Positions 1 through 8,975 of a stretch of 64,000 nt of DNA are shown one piece after another. Both the position numbers and the translations under genes were made by a program. Each line of letters starts with the position of its first letter. The first letter of the stretch is position 1. The notes beneath the pieces are model-generated. The model did not search any database, was not told the DNA's origin, and saw only the letters and a program-made list of their open reading frames with translations. Source of the stretch: Chitinophaga sp. sic0106 (GTDB taxonomy: Bacteria; Bacteroidota; Bacteroidia; Chitinophagales; Chitinophagaceae); contig NZ_JAHUWJ010000005.1 of the NCBI RefSeq assembly GCF_019219075.1, positions 248,001 to 312,000 of the forward strand. Reading direction: 5' to 3'.

Positions 1-1
1 A

Positions 2-517
2 TCATCAGACGATCCCCAGGCACTCCTGAAACTCAGGAACAAACTCGCATCCTTGCAGAGTGCGCAGGACTTCATGAAGGAAGCAAACAAATGCGTAAAA
101 TCCGGTAACAAGGAGGCGTTTATGAAACTGCCACACGCGTCGGAAAAAATCTGGCAGGAAATCACAACCCCGGATTGCATGAATACAATCGGTTTTGCTC
201 ACTACTCCCTCAAAAATAACAATGCCAATATCCGGCGGATAAAGCAACGTATTGTACAACTGGAAGGGATGGAACAACTTAAAACTTTTGAGAAAACCAT
301 CAACGGTGTGCGCGTAGTGGTAAATGCAGAGGCAAACCGTGTTCAATTATTCTTTCCTCAGATTCCCGGCGAAGATATAAGAAAGCGGCTCCGTGATCGT
401 GGTTTCCGTTTTTCTCGATCAGAGGGTAACGCTTGGCAACAGTTCATCAGCAACAGCGCGGTAAATCATGCTTACATGGTGGCCGGACTGTATCAGGCTG
501 AACACGGCGACAAATAA
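2..517 (+). CDS. DUF3560-like mobile-element protein, C-terminal part
   Basis: The frame is open from the first bases of the window, so this is the C-terminal 171 residues of a longer protein whose start lies to the left. The visible part starts with a helical region, then a segment with SLKNNNANIRRIKQRI that resembles the conserved asparagine-rich helix of DUF3560-type proteins on Bacteroidota plasmids and conjugative elements. It ends with a small alpha/beta domain containing GFRFSRSEGNAWQQ. The family is common on mobile elements, where its role is not established. The family assignment is from memory of the motif pattern and is tentative. Confidence 0.6.
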   Translation, partial: SSDDPQALLKLRNKLASLQSAQDFMKEANKCVKSGNKEAFMKLPHASEKIWQEITTPDCMNTIGFAHYSLKNNNANIRRIKQRIVQLEGMEQLKTFEKTINGVRVVVNAEANRVQLFFPQIPGEDIRKRLRDRGFRFSRSEGNAWQQFISNSAVNHAYMVAGLYQAEHGDK

Positions 518-576
518 TTGCTGACCTGCGGCGCCTTTCCCGGCGCCGCCATTTTCTCACTCCCAAAAACAGCTAT

Positions 577-870
577 ATGTCAATACGTAAAAGGAAAAAT
601 GCCTACAATGTATTTTGCCGGTCAGCTAACCGGGTTACGGCACAGGATGCGGTCGCAGATCCTGAGCAATACCCTTACGCTCCTGATCTTATGGATGAAG
701 GTGATGTTCTTGCATTTCATGTTTATCTCGATGGATATTTCTTTCTCGAAATCACTCACAGTGGCGAAGTGAAATACCAAGTCCTTACACAATGGATGCA
801 CCCGATTTTCTCCAATATTGAAGATGCAGAAAAAGAGCTTTTCGATATGTGGAAGAAAGGATTGTATTAA
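577..870 (+). CDS. Small hypothetical protein (97 aa)
   Basis: An open frame of 97 codons lies 60 bp after the DUF3560-like gene on the same strand, so the two are probably co-transcribed. The product is acidic and rich in aromatic residues in its second half (EGDVLAFHVYLDGYFFLEI), which suggests a small beta-rich fold. No known family is recognised. A small protein directly after a DUF3560-like gene is plausible as accessory cargo, but there is no sequence evidence for a function. The start is the first ATG of the frame. Confidence 0.5.
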   Translation: MSIRKRKNAYNVFCRSANRVTAQDAVADPEQYPYAPDLMDEGDVLAFHVYLDGYFFLEITHSGEVKYQVLTQWMHPIFSNIEDAEKELFDMWKKGLY

Positions 871-956
871 ATGCGAAAAAGCTGCCGCCATGCTTTTCAC
901 CATCGCCAAACAGCGACGCACAGCGGCAGCTTCCCACTGCCCAAATTAAAATCAAT

Positions 957-1298
957 CTATGCTTCCAAACATCGTATACTCTCCAAAAAAGGTCTGTCTT
1001 TCTTTATCCCTATCTTCAATTCATATCGGCAATCAACAGGGCAAAAGGCGAAGTCTATGGATTCATTATTCAGTTTGTAATTTCGCAACCGCTTATTTAG
1101 AAAAACGGTTAGCTGAAATCTTAATCCTCCTTCCTGAGAGAAGTAGCCATTTATCCCCATGACCTTCTTTGCCCAAATTTTAAAATCTAATCGGGCAACC
1201 ACCATTCCTGTAGGTACCAGTTTCTTTTCATACGGATAGTCTTTCGGACGCAGCCCCATTTGCGAAGCCTTTCCCCACGCCAGCACATTGTTTTCCAT
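957..1298 (-). CDS. Hypothetical protein (113 aa), second gene of a minus-strand pair
   Basis: The frame encodes a basic 113-residue protein with no recognised domain. It begins 7 bp after the stop of the upstream minus-strand gene (1306-1653), so the two form a probable two-gene operon transcribed against the flanking mobilisation genes. The residue composition is ordinary for a coding sequence (mixed hydrophobic core, lysine and arginine at the surface). Function cannot be inferred. It could be an accessory or anti-defence protein of the element, but this is only suggested by position. Confidence 0.5.
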   Translation of the reverse strand: MENNVLAWGKASQMGLRPKDYPYEKKLVPTGMVVARLDFKIWAKKVMGINGYFSQEGGLRFQLTVFLNKRLRNYKLNNESIDFAFCPVDCRYELKIGIKKDRPFLESIRCLEA

Positions 1299-1305
1299 AC
1301 CACAA

Positions 1306-1653
1306 TCATTTCTGCGTTAACAAAGAAATTTTCTCGTTTAGTTCGGTCAGACCTGCTTTTTTGAGCAATTCATCTGCGATACTTTTAATCGCATCAGCGG
1401 TGCCTTCATCCATCCCGGCAAGTAGCCCATCTTCGCGGTTCTTTAAACCAGAATCGATCACCTTCACCAGAAGCAGGATTAACTTCCGTGGTTGGTTAAC
1501 GCTCACCTTCACCGAATCACCCATTCCAGGGCTTGCAAGTAATGTTTCAAAAACTACTACAACATCTTTCGCACTTAACATACACTTCTGTTTTTGTGAG
1601 TAAATAATTTCTCCGTAAAAATATTCGCTTCCATCGTCGCATTGATACTTCAC
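1306..1653 (-). CDS. Hypothetical protein (115 aa), first gene of a minus-strand pair
   Basis: A 115-residue frame, divergent from the primase gene that starts at 1747; about 93 bp between them would hold both promoters. The product has a short N-terminal beta-like segment followed by helices (about residues 55-112) ending in SIADELLKKAGLTELNEKI. No family is recognised. The tight spacing to the next gene supports translation of both. It could be a small regulator or modulator, but no DNA-binding motif is evident. Confidence 0.55.
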   Translation of the reverse strand: MKYQCDDGSEYFYGEIIYSQKQKCMLSAKDVVVVFETLLASPGMGDSVKVSVNQPRKLILLLVKVIDSGLKNREDGLLAGMDEGTADAIKSIADELLKKAGLTELNEKISLLTQK

Positions 1654-1746
1654 CTACTTCCTTCTTTGCAGTGGTATGTTCTCGCCTGTGTCACATATCT
1701 ACTTTTGTATCTGCAATATTGAATTGTGAAGTGAAAAATGTGAGTT

Positions 1747-2643
1747 ATGACAATAGAGCAAGCTAAAGAGCTGGACATGGTGGATTATCTCACCAAAATT
1801 GGTTTCCAGCCGAAGACGATCAACGAACCTCATTACTGGTATATCTCTCCATTGCGTCCAGAGGAAAAAACGCCCTCCTTCAAGATCAATCGCAAGATGA
1901 ACAAATGGAAGGATTGGGGAAGCGGTGACAGCGGCAACCTGATAGATTTTGGCATCCAGTTCCACAAATGTTCCGTGAAGGACTTTCTGCAAAAGCTGGA
2001 CGTGAACACACCAATGTTCAGACCTGCTCCGCAGCAGGAATCTTCCAGTAGAACAGACGGCGAAATTACTGTCAGCCGGGTAAAGCCCATAACCTCAATT
2101 CCTCTCATTCAGTATGTGCGACAACGTGGTATTCCGCTAGATACAGCAGAACGATATTTGAAGGAGGTGCATTACAACCTCAAAGGCAAAAACTATTATG
2201 CCCTCGGCTTCAAAAATGATGCAGGTGGTTATGAGCTTCGCAACAAGTATATCAAAGCCAGTAGTTCCCCCAAAACTTCCACGTTTATAGATAATAAATC
2301 CGGGGAACTAGCGGTATTTGAGGGCTTTTTTAACTTCCTTTCTCACCAAGCGATCAACCGCAACAAACAGCAGCCATCCAGCAATTTCCTAGTACTAAAT
2401 TCTCTCTCTTTTTTCGACAATAATATTTCCCGCATGACAGCCCATGATCGTGTGAAATTATACCTCGACAACGACAAATCCGGCGACAAATTTACCAAGC
2501 AGGCATTAGCCATAGACTGCCATAAATTCAGTGATGAACGCAAGTTGTATGCACCGTCAAAAGACCTCAACGAATGGATGCTGAACAACCGTCCACAACA
2601 GCAGCACCAGCACCACCAACAACAACAACGCCGAAGCCCGTAG
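1747..2643 (+). CDS. Toprim-domain DNA primase-like protein of the mobile element
   Basis: The 298-aa protein starts with a CHC2-like primase region: SPLRPEEKTPSFKINRKMN and WKDWGSGDSGNLIDF, followed by a region with toprim character (FEGFFNFLSHQA, VKLYLDNDKSGDKFT, where the glutamate and the DND cluster are the expected metal ligands). Proteins of this type occur in Bacteroidota mobilisable elements beside mobC/mobA and probably prime synthesis of the complementary strand after transfer or during replication. The classical zinc CHC2 cysteines are not obvious. The C-terminus is a low-complexity glutamine/histidine tail. The candidate oriT region and the mobC gene follow directly. Confidence 0.8.
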   Translation: MTIEQAKELDMVDYLTKIGFQPKTINEPHYWYISPLRPEEKTPSFKINRKMNKWKDWGSGDSGNLIDFGIQFHKCSVKDFLQKLDVNTPMFRPAPQQESSSRTDGEITVSRVKPITSIPLIQYVRQRGIPLDTAERYLKEVHYNLKGKNYYALGFKNDAGGYELRNKYIKASSSPKTSTFIDNKSGELAVFEGFFNFLSHQAINRNKQQPSSNFLVLNSLSFFDNNISRMTAHDRVKLYLDNDKSGDKFTKQALAIDCHKFSDERKLYAPSKDLNEWMLNNRPQQQHQHHQQQQRRSP

Positions 2644-2897
2644 TCTATCCGGGCGACTGGCTCCCTGCTCTCCAGGGCTTCGGGACATGACTAACATCTG
2701 CGATTACGGCATCCAGCACTGCATACCCATTTTGTCCACCATGACAAAATCTGAGATCATCTGCTGCGCCATGATCGGCCAGATGTACGGTTGTGGCACA
2801 AGCCTCAACCGAATCTGGCCGGCCACCCTCCGAAGTCGGGGCCGGAAATCGCCACAGGCGGCAAAAGAACCATTTTAAGCCACTTAAAATTTATCAA
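2644..2897. other. Candidate origin of transfer with three short inverted repeats
   Basis: The 254-bp gap between the primase and mobC contains a perfect 8-bp inverted repeat attttgtc/gacaaaat (2729-2736 and 2743-2750, 6-nt loop), a GC-rich pair ccggcc/ggccgg near 2819-2850, and a perfect 8-bp repeat attttaag/cttaaaat (2872-2879 and 2883-2890, 3-nt loop) just before the mobC start. Relaxase operons usually have oriT directly upstream, and hairpins beside the nic site are typical. No nic consensus was recognised. The last hairpin could instead control mobC expression. Confidence 0.4.
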
Positions 2898-3290
2898 ATG
2901 AAAGGGCAAAAGATCAATCGTAACAAGCATCTCCATGTTCGGCTAACGCCGGAAGAATACCAAAAGTTATTCAATCAGTTCACCATTTCTTCCAGTCAGA
3001 AATTCAGCGAACATATTCGGAAAATCCTATTGGATAAACCGATAAAAATGTATCACAGAAATCGATCTCTCGATGACCTAATGACAGTCCTGATCCTACT
3101 CAAAGATGAGCTGAATGCCATCGCCAATAACTACAACCAGGTCGTCAAAAAACTGCACATGCTCAACGATAAATCAGACCTCTCCGGATGGTTATCGCTC
3201 AATGAAATTGGTCGCAAAGCATTGCATGAAAAAGTAACTGAAATCAAAGACAAAATATCTCAAATCAGCGAAAAATGGTTGCAAGAGTAA
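2898..3290 (+). CDS. mobC: MobC-like relaxosome accessory protein
   Basis: The 130-aa product is basic at the N-terminus (MKGQKINRNKHLHVRLTPEE), which looks like a ribbon-helix-helix DNA-binding segment, and has the MobC/bacterial mobilisation pattern: a helical region with LKDELNAIANNYNQVVKKLH. MobC proteins bind oriT and help the relaxase to nick. The ATG at 2898 is chosen because the longer frame from 2793 reads through the inverted-repeat region and codes for an unlikely peptide. The 3' end overlaps the relaxase start by 16 bp, so the two are translationally coupled. Confidence 0.8.
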   Translation: MKGQKINRNKHLHVRLTPEEYQKLFNQFTISSSQKFSEHIRKILLDKPIKMYHRNRSLDDLMTVLILLKDELNAIANNYNQVVKKLHMLNDKSDLSGWLSLNEIGRKALHEKVTEIKDKISQISEKWLQE

Positions 3291-4525
3291 ACGCTAGTAG
3301 ATCACTGAGAAATGCGCTGCACTATAATGAAAATAAGGTGCGGCAGTCCACCGCTGTGCTTATCCATTCCAGAAATTTTGCAAAGGACACTCAACAGCTC
3401 GGCATTACCGATAAATTGGGAACACTTCAGAACTTAGCTGCCCGGAATGAGCGTACTAAAGTGAACAGTGTTCATATCTCGTTGAACTTTGATCCGTCAG
3501 AGAAACTGGACGACGTAACCTTTCAACGGATAGCCGATTCATACCTGCAAAAAATTGGCTTTGGAGATCAGCCATATCTCGTTTACAAGCATGAAGATGC
3601 AAGCCATCCCCACATCCACATCGTTACCACCAACATCAAACGGAACGGGAAAAGAATTGCACTCCACAACATCGGAAAAAATCAGTCCGAAAAAGCTCGC
3701 AAACAAATTGAAAAGGATTTTAATCTAGTTCGTGCTGATTCAAAGCAGCGGCAACAGGCATATGAGGTAAAGCCAGTTAACGCTGAGAAACTTTTATATG
3801 GAAAGAATGCTGCCTCCGGTACCAAACGGGCCATCGCAAATGTTCTCGACACGGTGTTACCGAAGTACAAATACACCTCATTGCCAGAGTTAAATGCAGT
3901 TCTCCGACAATACAATATTGTTGCTGACCAGGGCAGCAAGGAATCCCGCATCTATAAGTCCGGTGGACTGGTCTACAGAGTGCTTGATGCGAACGGGCAA
4001 AAGGTTGGTGTCCCGATACCTGCCAGTCACATCTACAACAAACCAACTCTTAAAAACTTAGAGAAAAACTTCCTGAAAAATCAGGTGCAACGCCGCCCAC
4101 ATATGCAGCGGGTTCGCAATGCCGTGGACTACATCATTGCAACAAAAGGACGTATCACCTTAACAGAATTACAAAACTACTTACAGAAAGAGAGGATTTC
4201 GCTTGTTGTACGGCAAAACGCGGATGGCATTGTTTACGGCTTAACCTACGTAGATCATAAAACGCAATCAGTTTTTAACGGTTCAGATCTCGGCAAACCC
4301 TACAGCTCTAACCAAATGCAACAACGTATCCGGCAGATCCCCGTGATGCGTCCAGAAACGCCACTGATAAAACAGCATACCTCCAATTCTCAGAAGAATG
4401 AACAAACACAAGCGGGTGCCGTGAAGGGTGCTGTAGAATCAGTGTTTGACATTGAAAAGGAATCGTCACCACAGGCAGAATTTGACGAAAGAAAGAAGAA
4501 AAAACGAAAAAGATTGTTTCATTAA
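3275..4525 (+). CDS. Relaxase/mobilisation nuclease (MobA/VirD2-type)
   Basis: The 416-aa protein has the relaxase metal-binding triad in SHPHIHIV (His111, His113, His115) and an early tyrosine in NALHYNENKV that is the likely nucleophile. The N-terminal about 200 residues form the relaxase domain; the basic C-terminal part, ending in a run of lysines, probably binds DNA. The enzyme nicks oriT and stays covalently attached to the transferred strand. The gene overlaps mobC by 16 bp and is followed by the PAPS-reductase-like gene after 12 bp, so the mobilisation genes form one operon that continues to the coupling protein. Confidence 0.88.
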   Translation: MVARVNASRSLRNALHYNENKVRQSTAVLIHSRNFAKDTQQLGITDKLGTLQNLAARNERTKVNSVHISLNFDPSEKLDDVTFQRIADSYLQKIGFGDQPYLVYKHEDASHPHIHIVTTNIKRNGKRIALHNIGKNQSEKARKQIEKDFNLVRADSKQRQQAYEVKPVNAEKLLYGKNAASGTKRAIANVLDTVLPKYKYTSLPELNAVLRQYNIVADQGSKESRIYKSGGLVYRVLDANGQKVGVPIPASHIYNKPTLKNLEKNFLKNQVQRRPHMQRVRNAVDYIIATKGRITLTELQNYLQKERISLVVRQNADGIVYGLTYVDHKTQSVFNGSDLGKPYSSNQMQQRIRQIPVMRPETPLIKQHTSNSQKNEQTQAGAVKGAVESVFDIEKESSPQAEFDERKKKKRKRLFH

Positions 4526-4537
4526 ACCTTGTTTCGT

Positions 4538-5446
4538 ATGAAGAAGAAATTGATCGTGTCGTTTAGTGGAGGCGAAACATCAGCTTTTATGTCGCAATGG
4601 CTATGGCAGCATAGAACAAACGATTATGAAATGCTTTTTGTATTCGCTAATACCGGCGAGGAAAGAGAAGAAACACTGGAATTTGTTCAACATTGCAGCG
4701 ATTATTTCGGGTTTTCCGTGAACTGGATAGAATGCGAACCCGGTTGTAAGGATAAATACAGGTCGGTTGATTTTAAAACCGCTTCCCGGCATGGAGAACC
4801 GTTTGAAAAAGTAATTCAAAAATATGGCATTCCCAATATTGCATTGCCGCATTGTTCCCGTGAGCTAAAGGAAGTACCAATATCTGCATTCTCAAAATGC
4901 TGCTTCAAGAAGTCATATTATACTGCAATAGGTATTCGTTCCGACGAAGTTGATCGCATATCTCCGTTGGCCCAAAAGAAGAAGCTAATTTATCCGCTAA
5001 TATCAAAAGGATTCCTTCCGGGCATCATGAAGGTTGATGTAAACCTGTACTGGTCAAAAATGCCGTTTAGACTGAATCTGAAAGGCTACGAAGGGAACTG
5101 CAAATGGTGCTGGAAGAAATCAAAAAGAAAGCTGCTGCGTATAGCAAAAGATACCCCTTCAGCTTTTGACTTCCCTCGGCGTATGGAGGAACTATATGGA
5201 CATTTCATACCTGATAGCCGATCCGCGAAACTATTGCAGGATGGCAAGTCAATATCCTTCCCAATTACATTTTTCAGAAACCATTTATCGGCCAAAGAGA
5301 TTCTACACATGGCCCAGTCTGCCAATCCTATCATCAGGGATGAGAGCAGGGATTATACAAAGCAAGCAACACTACCATTCGATGATACCGACGACATCGA
5401 TGCCGTAGGTGGTAATAGTTGCGAGGTATTCTCGGATTGCCGATAG
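4538..5446 (+). CDS. PAPS reductase-family ATP pyrophosphatase (phosphoadenosine phosphosulfate reductase-like)
   Basis: The N-terminus MKKKLIVSFSGGETSAFM carries the PP-loop SGGxTS motif of adenine-nucleotide alpha hydrolases, and the body contains paired cysteines (LPHCSREL, NCKWCWKKS) that could bind a metal or an Fe-S centre. Members in sulfur metabolism reduce PAPS; members on phages and mobile elements include relatives of DndC used in DNA phosphorothioation. Here the gene lies between the relaxase and coupling-protein genes, far from any cys genes, so an assimilatory role is unlikely. The ATG at 4538 is preferred to the upstream TTG. The true substrate is unknown. Confidence 0.7.
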   Translation: MKKKLIVSFSGGETSAFMSQWLWQHRTNDYEMLFVFANTGEEREETLEFVQHCSDYFGFSVNWIECEPGCKDKYRSVDFKTASRHGEPFEKVIQKYGIPNIALPHCSRELKEVPISAFSKCCFKKSYYTAIGIRSDEVDRISPLAQKKKLIYPLISKGFLPGIMKVDVNLYWSKMPFRLNLKGYEGNCKWCWKKSKRKLLRIAKDTPSAFDFPRRMEELYGHFIPDSRSAKLLQDGKSISFPITFFRNHLSAKEILHMAQSANPIIRDESRDYTKQATLPFDDTDDIDAVGGNSCEVFSDCR

Positions 5447-5473
5447 ATATTCTTTACTTCCAAATTGTGTGTT

Positions 5474-7462
5474 ATGTCAATGCGAACAGGTGAGAACGAA
5501 CAGGGGTTGAAGAAGATCATTGACCTCACTAGAATGATAGCAATAGTTATCCTACTTCTTCATTGCTATTACAACTGCTACTATGCTTTTAAGCTAATAG
5601 GATGGACTAGCAACATATCCGACCAGCTATTAAAAAATATCGTCAAAACTGGCTTATTATCAGGGTATTTTAGGAGTAAAATCATCGCACTCCTCTTACT
5701 ATTTATTTCGTTGCTTGGAGTGCGTGGCAGAAAGGATGAAAAAGCAGATGCGCGTGCAGGCATTGCGCTGCTGTTCTCTGGCCTCATTATTTACTTTGTG
5801 AGTGGTTTGATTTTATTGGTAGACGGACTGCCCGCGCAGGCTGTTTCAGCAACCTACATTCTATTAAACGCACTAGCATTCGTACTCCTTATTACTGGCG
5901 GTAGTATAATAGCCAGGTCTTTAAAAAAAAGACTGAGCGGCGATATATTCAATAAAGAAAATGAAACGTTCCCGCAGCAGGAGAAACTACTACAGAATGA
6001 ATTTTCAATAAACCTTCCCGCATACTATTTCTACAAGGGTGCGCAGCGGGATTCGTGGCTGAATTATGTATCGCCAGCTCGTGGCCTACTCTGCGTAGCC
6101 TCGCCCGGAGCCGGAAAATCCAGATACCTTATTGAACCTGCGATCCGCCAACTTCTGGCTAAGAATCATGCAATGGTTTTATATGATTTTAAGTACCCTG
6201 ATTTATCAATCATAGCATACAATCACTATCTAAAAAATCGAAAGAACTACCCGCGCAAACCCTCATTTCATGTAATAAATTTTGACGACCTGCCACACAG
6301 CAACCGGTGTAATCCACTCTATCCGGAAATGATGCACGACATATCCGATGCTGTTGAGGCAGCGCGAATCCTAATGCTAGGAACCAACAAATCCTGGTTG
6401 CGTAAGCAAGGGGATTTTTTTGTCGAATCGGCAATAAATTTTACTATATCAGTCATTTGGTTTCTGCGGAAGTATGAGGATGGACGGTATTGCACATTGC
6501 CGCACATAATTGAGTTTATGCAGGTAAAAATGGATAAGCTCTTTACGGTGCTTCAGACGGAGCCGGAAATTTCTGCCTTCATTTCACCCTTCATTTCTGC
6601 ATTCGTTGAAAATACAATGGAGCAACTCGAAGGTCAGTTAGACGCAGCAAAGATCGGTCTTGCAAGACTTTCCTCGCCTACAATTTACTATCTGCTTAGT
6701 GGTAATGATTTCACTTTGGACATTAATAACCCGGCATCCCCGAAGATTCTTTGTTTAGCAAATAATCCGCAGAAGCAAGAAGTATATGGGCCACTATTAA
6801 GCCTTTTCATGACCCGTATCAGTAAGATCATGAACCAGCCGGGCAAAATAAAATCGGCGGTGATACTGGATGAATTTCCCACCCTGACATTTCTGGAACT
6901 CTCAACACAAATCGCAAGTGCAAGGAGCCACCTTATATCTACCATCTTGGCAATGCAATCGGATCATCAATTGCGTTTGCAATATGGCAAAGAGTGGGCA
7001 GACGTAGTGCTAAATATTTGCGGAAATATTATGATCGGGCAAACCAGCGGAGAACTTGCAAAGCAGGTTTCCGAAAGGCTCGGTAAAACAATGCAAGACC
7101 GCGAAAGCATTTCCATAAATAGCGGTGACACTTCCATTTCCAGAAGTAAGCAACTTGAAATGGCCGTGCCTGTGAGTACAATTTCCAACCTTTCTTCCGG
7201 CGAGTTTGTAGGCATCACTGCCGATACACCCGACCAGCCCATTGAATTGAAACGGTTTCATGCTCACGTGAAGGTTGATAACAGTGCCTTGAAAATTGAA
7301 AAAGAAACCTATCTGCCCGTTCCGATAGTGAAAGCTGTAACCCGTAAGGACATAATGGACAATTATGCCATCATTAAACAGGATGTGCAGGATATTGTTG
7401 AGGCTGTTTTACAGTCGGTTTTAAACGATCCTTCGCAGGAGGGACTAATAGTGAAAAAATAA
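5474..7462 (+). CDS. VirD4/TraG-family coupling ATPase
   Basis: The 662-aa protein begins with four to five hydrophobic segments (about residues 15-145), then an ATPase domain with Walker A in ASPGAGKSR (near residue 210) and Walker B in SAVILDEFPTL (near residue 462). DEFPTL and the order of domains match type IV secretion coupling proteins (TraG/TraD/VirD4), which bring the relaxase-DNA complex to the transfer channel. It follows the PAPS-reductase-like gene after 27 bp. The ATG at 5474 is chosen over the TTG at 5465. A full-length coupling protein with no channel genes in view means the element either uses a channel provided in trans or has it outside the window. Confidence 0.85.
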   Translation: MSMRTGENEQGLKKIIDLTRMIAIVILLLHCYYNCYYAFKLIGWTSNISDQLLKNIVKTGLLSGYFRSKIIALLLLFISLLGVRGRKDEKADARAGIALLFSGLIIYFVSGLILLVDGLPAQAVSATYILLNALAFVLLITGGSIIARSLKKRLSGDIFNKENETFPQQEKLLQNEFSINLPAYYFYKGAQRDSWLNYVSPARGLLCVASPGAGKSRYLIEPAIRQLLAKNHAMVLYDFKYPDLSIIAYNHYLKNRKNYPRKPSFHVINFDDLPHSNRCNPLYPEMMHDISDAVEAARILMLGTNKSWLRKQGDFFVESAINFTISVIWFLRKYEDGRYCTLPHIIEFMQVKMDKLFTVLQTEPEISAFISPFISAFVENTMEQLEGQLDAAKIGLARLSSPTIYYLLSGNDFTLDINNPASPKILCLANNPQKQEVYGPLLSLFMTRISKIMNQPGKIKSAVILDEFPTLTFLELSTQIASARSHLISTILAMQSDHQLRLQYGKEWADVVLNICGNIMIGQTSGELAKQVSERLGKTMQDRESISINSGDTSISRSKQLEMAVPVSTISNLSSGEFVGITADTPDQPIELKRFHAHVKVDNSALKIEKETYLPVPIVKAVTRKDIMDNYAIIKQDVQDIVEAVLQSVLNDPSQEGLIVKK

Positions 7463-7478
7463 AAAACGTCTGCAATAT

Positions 7479-8633
7479 CTAGTTTGCAACCGGCGCATGT
7501 TCTGCATCCGGTTCGGCTGTAGGTTGAAATACGTAGAAGGTTTCACGACCTCGTTTTTCAGCCGCAAACTTTCCACCGCCGTTAATGTTTAGTATAAACT
7601 GATCTTCACGGCTTAGGTCGGCCAGCTTACGTGCAATAGTATTTTCATTGTACTCTCCATTCATTTTTTTTGCGACGAAGGAAGCAAGAGCAGCACGAGA
7701 AAATTCCCTCTGTTGGCTGAAGGCTTCAGCCAGGGCAGCATGAAGTTCGTTCCCTGCGCTGGGGCTTTCTTTTTCGCCTCTACTTTCTTCATTGTATTCG
7801 ACCTCTACCAATGTTTCTAATTCTTCATCATATGCGATGTATATAGGCGCATACCGCTTTTTAAACCGCATTTTTTTGAACACCAACTGAAATACGTCTT
7901 TATCCTCTTTATCACTCACACGGCGTATCTGTAATTGGGTCGATGCCTTCAATGTAAGCTCAGTTCCGACGTGTCCACGTGCCTTGTCATTACCACTTAA
8001 ATTTTCATGGATCAATAACAAAAATGTCATATCGAACTCCGTCCTCATGATGTTCATCCAATCATGTATCTTATTGGCACTTGTAGAGGAATTAAAATCG
8101 TCTATACAATCCGTAGAAACGTCAAGAACTACCAGCATGTGCTGCTTTACTTTCTTCCGCAATTTCTCAACGTAGGTTTTTAATACTTCGAGCCTGTTAT
8201 CACGGGAAATATTCAATATCGGAACAGGTGTTAATCGGGCGGAAATTGTGTTGGCTTTGTGTCCTGCATTTCTGTTTAACGATTGAATCGAAGTTGGAAA
8301 CTCGTCTTGCATGTTCCGTTCGGTATCAACATACAGAACATGGCAGGGCATATCAGGGTTTGCAACGATATTGAGGTAATTCCCGCCAGGTTTCCCCACT
8401 GTGTTTTTCCCCACAATTGCAGCGGTACAGATTATCTCTGCAAATCGGCTCTTATGGCTTCCTTCTTTCCCTTGTATTGCATTGATGGTATAAGGGCGAA
8501 ATAGCGGCTGCCCATTTATACTCAGCAACGCAGGAGGCTGCGCGATGGGATTACGTGAAGCCTTCTTTACCTGCTCCACATTTGTTTCAAGAACTTTTAA
8601 TTCTTCTGCGATTGTTTTTTCAGCGTTACTCAT
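7479..8633 (-). CDS. RecA-like AAA ATPase (RepA/helicase-type)
   Basis: The 384-aa protein has a Walker A-like loop GKEGSHKSRF (around residue 55), a segment HVLYVDTERN, a Walker B-like strand HMLVVLDVSTDCIDDF, and LLLIHENLSGNDKARGHVGTE resembling the hexameric RepA/KaiC-type ATPase signature. It is a common component of Bacteroidota mobile elements and may load or act as a replicative helicase. The C-terminal 100 residues look like a winged-helix domain. The start at 8633 (MSNAEK) is preferred over 8684. It is convergent with the coupling-protein gene and divergent from 8976, across a repeat-bearing control region. Confidence 0.7.
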   Translation of the reverse strand: MSNAEKTIAEELKVLETNVEQVKKASRNPIAQPPALLSINGQPLFRPYTINAIQGKEGSHKSRFAEIICTAAIVGKNTVGKPGGNYLNIVANPDMPCHVLYVDTERNMQDEFPTSIQSLNRNAGHKANTISARLTPVPILNISRDNRLEVLKTYVEKLRKKVKQHMLVVLDVSTDCIDDFNSSTSANKIHDWMNIMRTEFDMTFLLLIHENLSGNDKARGHVGTELTLKASTQLQIRRVSDKEDKDVFQLVFKKMRFKKRYAPIYIAYDEELETLVEVEYNEESRGEKESPSAGNELHAALAEAFSQQREFSRAALASFVAKKMNGEYNENTIARKLADLSREDQFILNINGGGKFAAEKRGRETFYVFQPTAEPDAEHAPVAN

Positions 8634-8975
8634 AGCTAGTTTAAGATGACGAATGATGTAAAATACGTTACATTCAAATTCCAAATGTTAATTAGATGTA
8701 AACATTTTATCTTTTTCCGGGGTCACGCAATCATGATTGTGTGACGGATGCGTGTATGTGTATATGTATATATAGCCATCAATGCACGCATACATAATAT
8801 CGCGGAGGTACGTCTGGTTGGAGCGGCGAAGTTATTACTTCAACATCATACTGCAATTCTATTGCAGTACAATTCCCACGCTGGTAAAAATCAACCTTGT
8901 TGTGGTAAAAGTCAACAGCTACAAATTCCTGTAAATCCGGGACTTAGTGTATTTTTCTATTATAGCTTTAAGACT
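8634..8975. promoter_or_regulatory. Repeat-bearing intergenic region: possible operator or origin
   Basis: This 342-bp gap separates two divergent genes. It contains a perfect 9-bp inverted repeat tactgcaat/attgcagta (8849-8857 and 8861-8869, 3-nt loop) and two near-identical direct repeats, tggtaaaaatcaac at 8882 and tggtaaaagtcaac at 8903. The repeats are 21 bp apart, which places them on the same face of the helix. A weaker pair atgcgtg/cacgcat lies at about 8747-8787. Such sites suit regulator binding or iteron-type initiator binding next to a RepA-like ATPase. No promoter consensus was clear enough to assign. Confidence 0.45.

Noticed and set aside
849..1162. Plus-strand frames opposite the hypothetical gene at 957-1298
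   Set aside because: They are shadows of the minus-strand gene pair and give low-complexity peptides.
2687..2878. 63-aa frame between primase and mobC
   Set aside because: It lies across the inverted repeats of the candidate oriT and has an unlikely composition.
4538..5446. Assimilatory CysH
   Set aside because: No sulfate assimilation genes are near and the gene lies inside a mobilisation operon.
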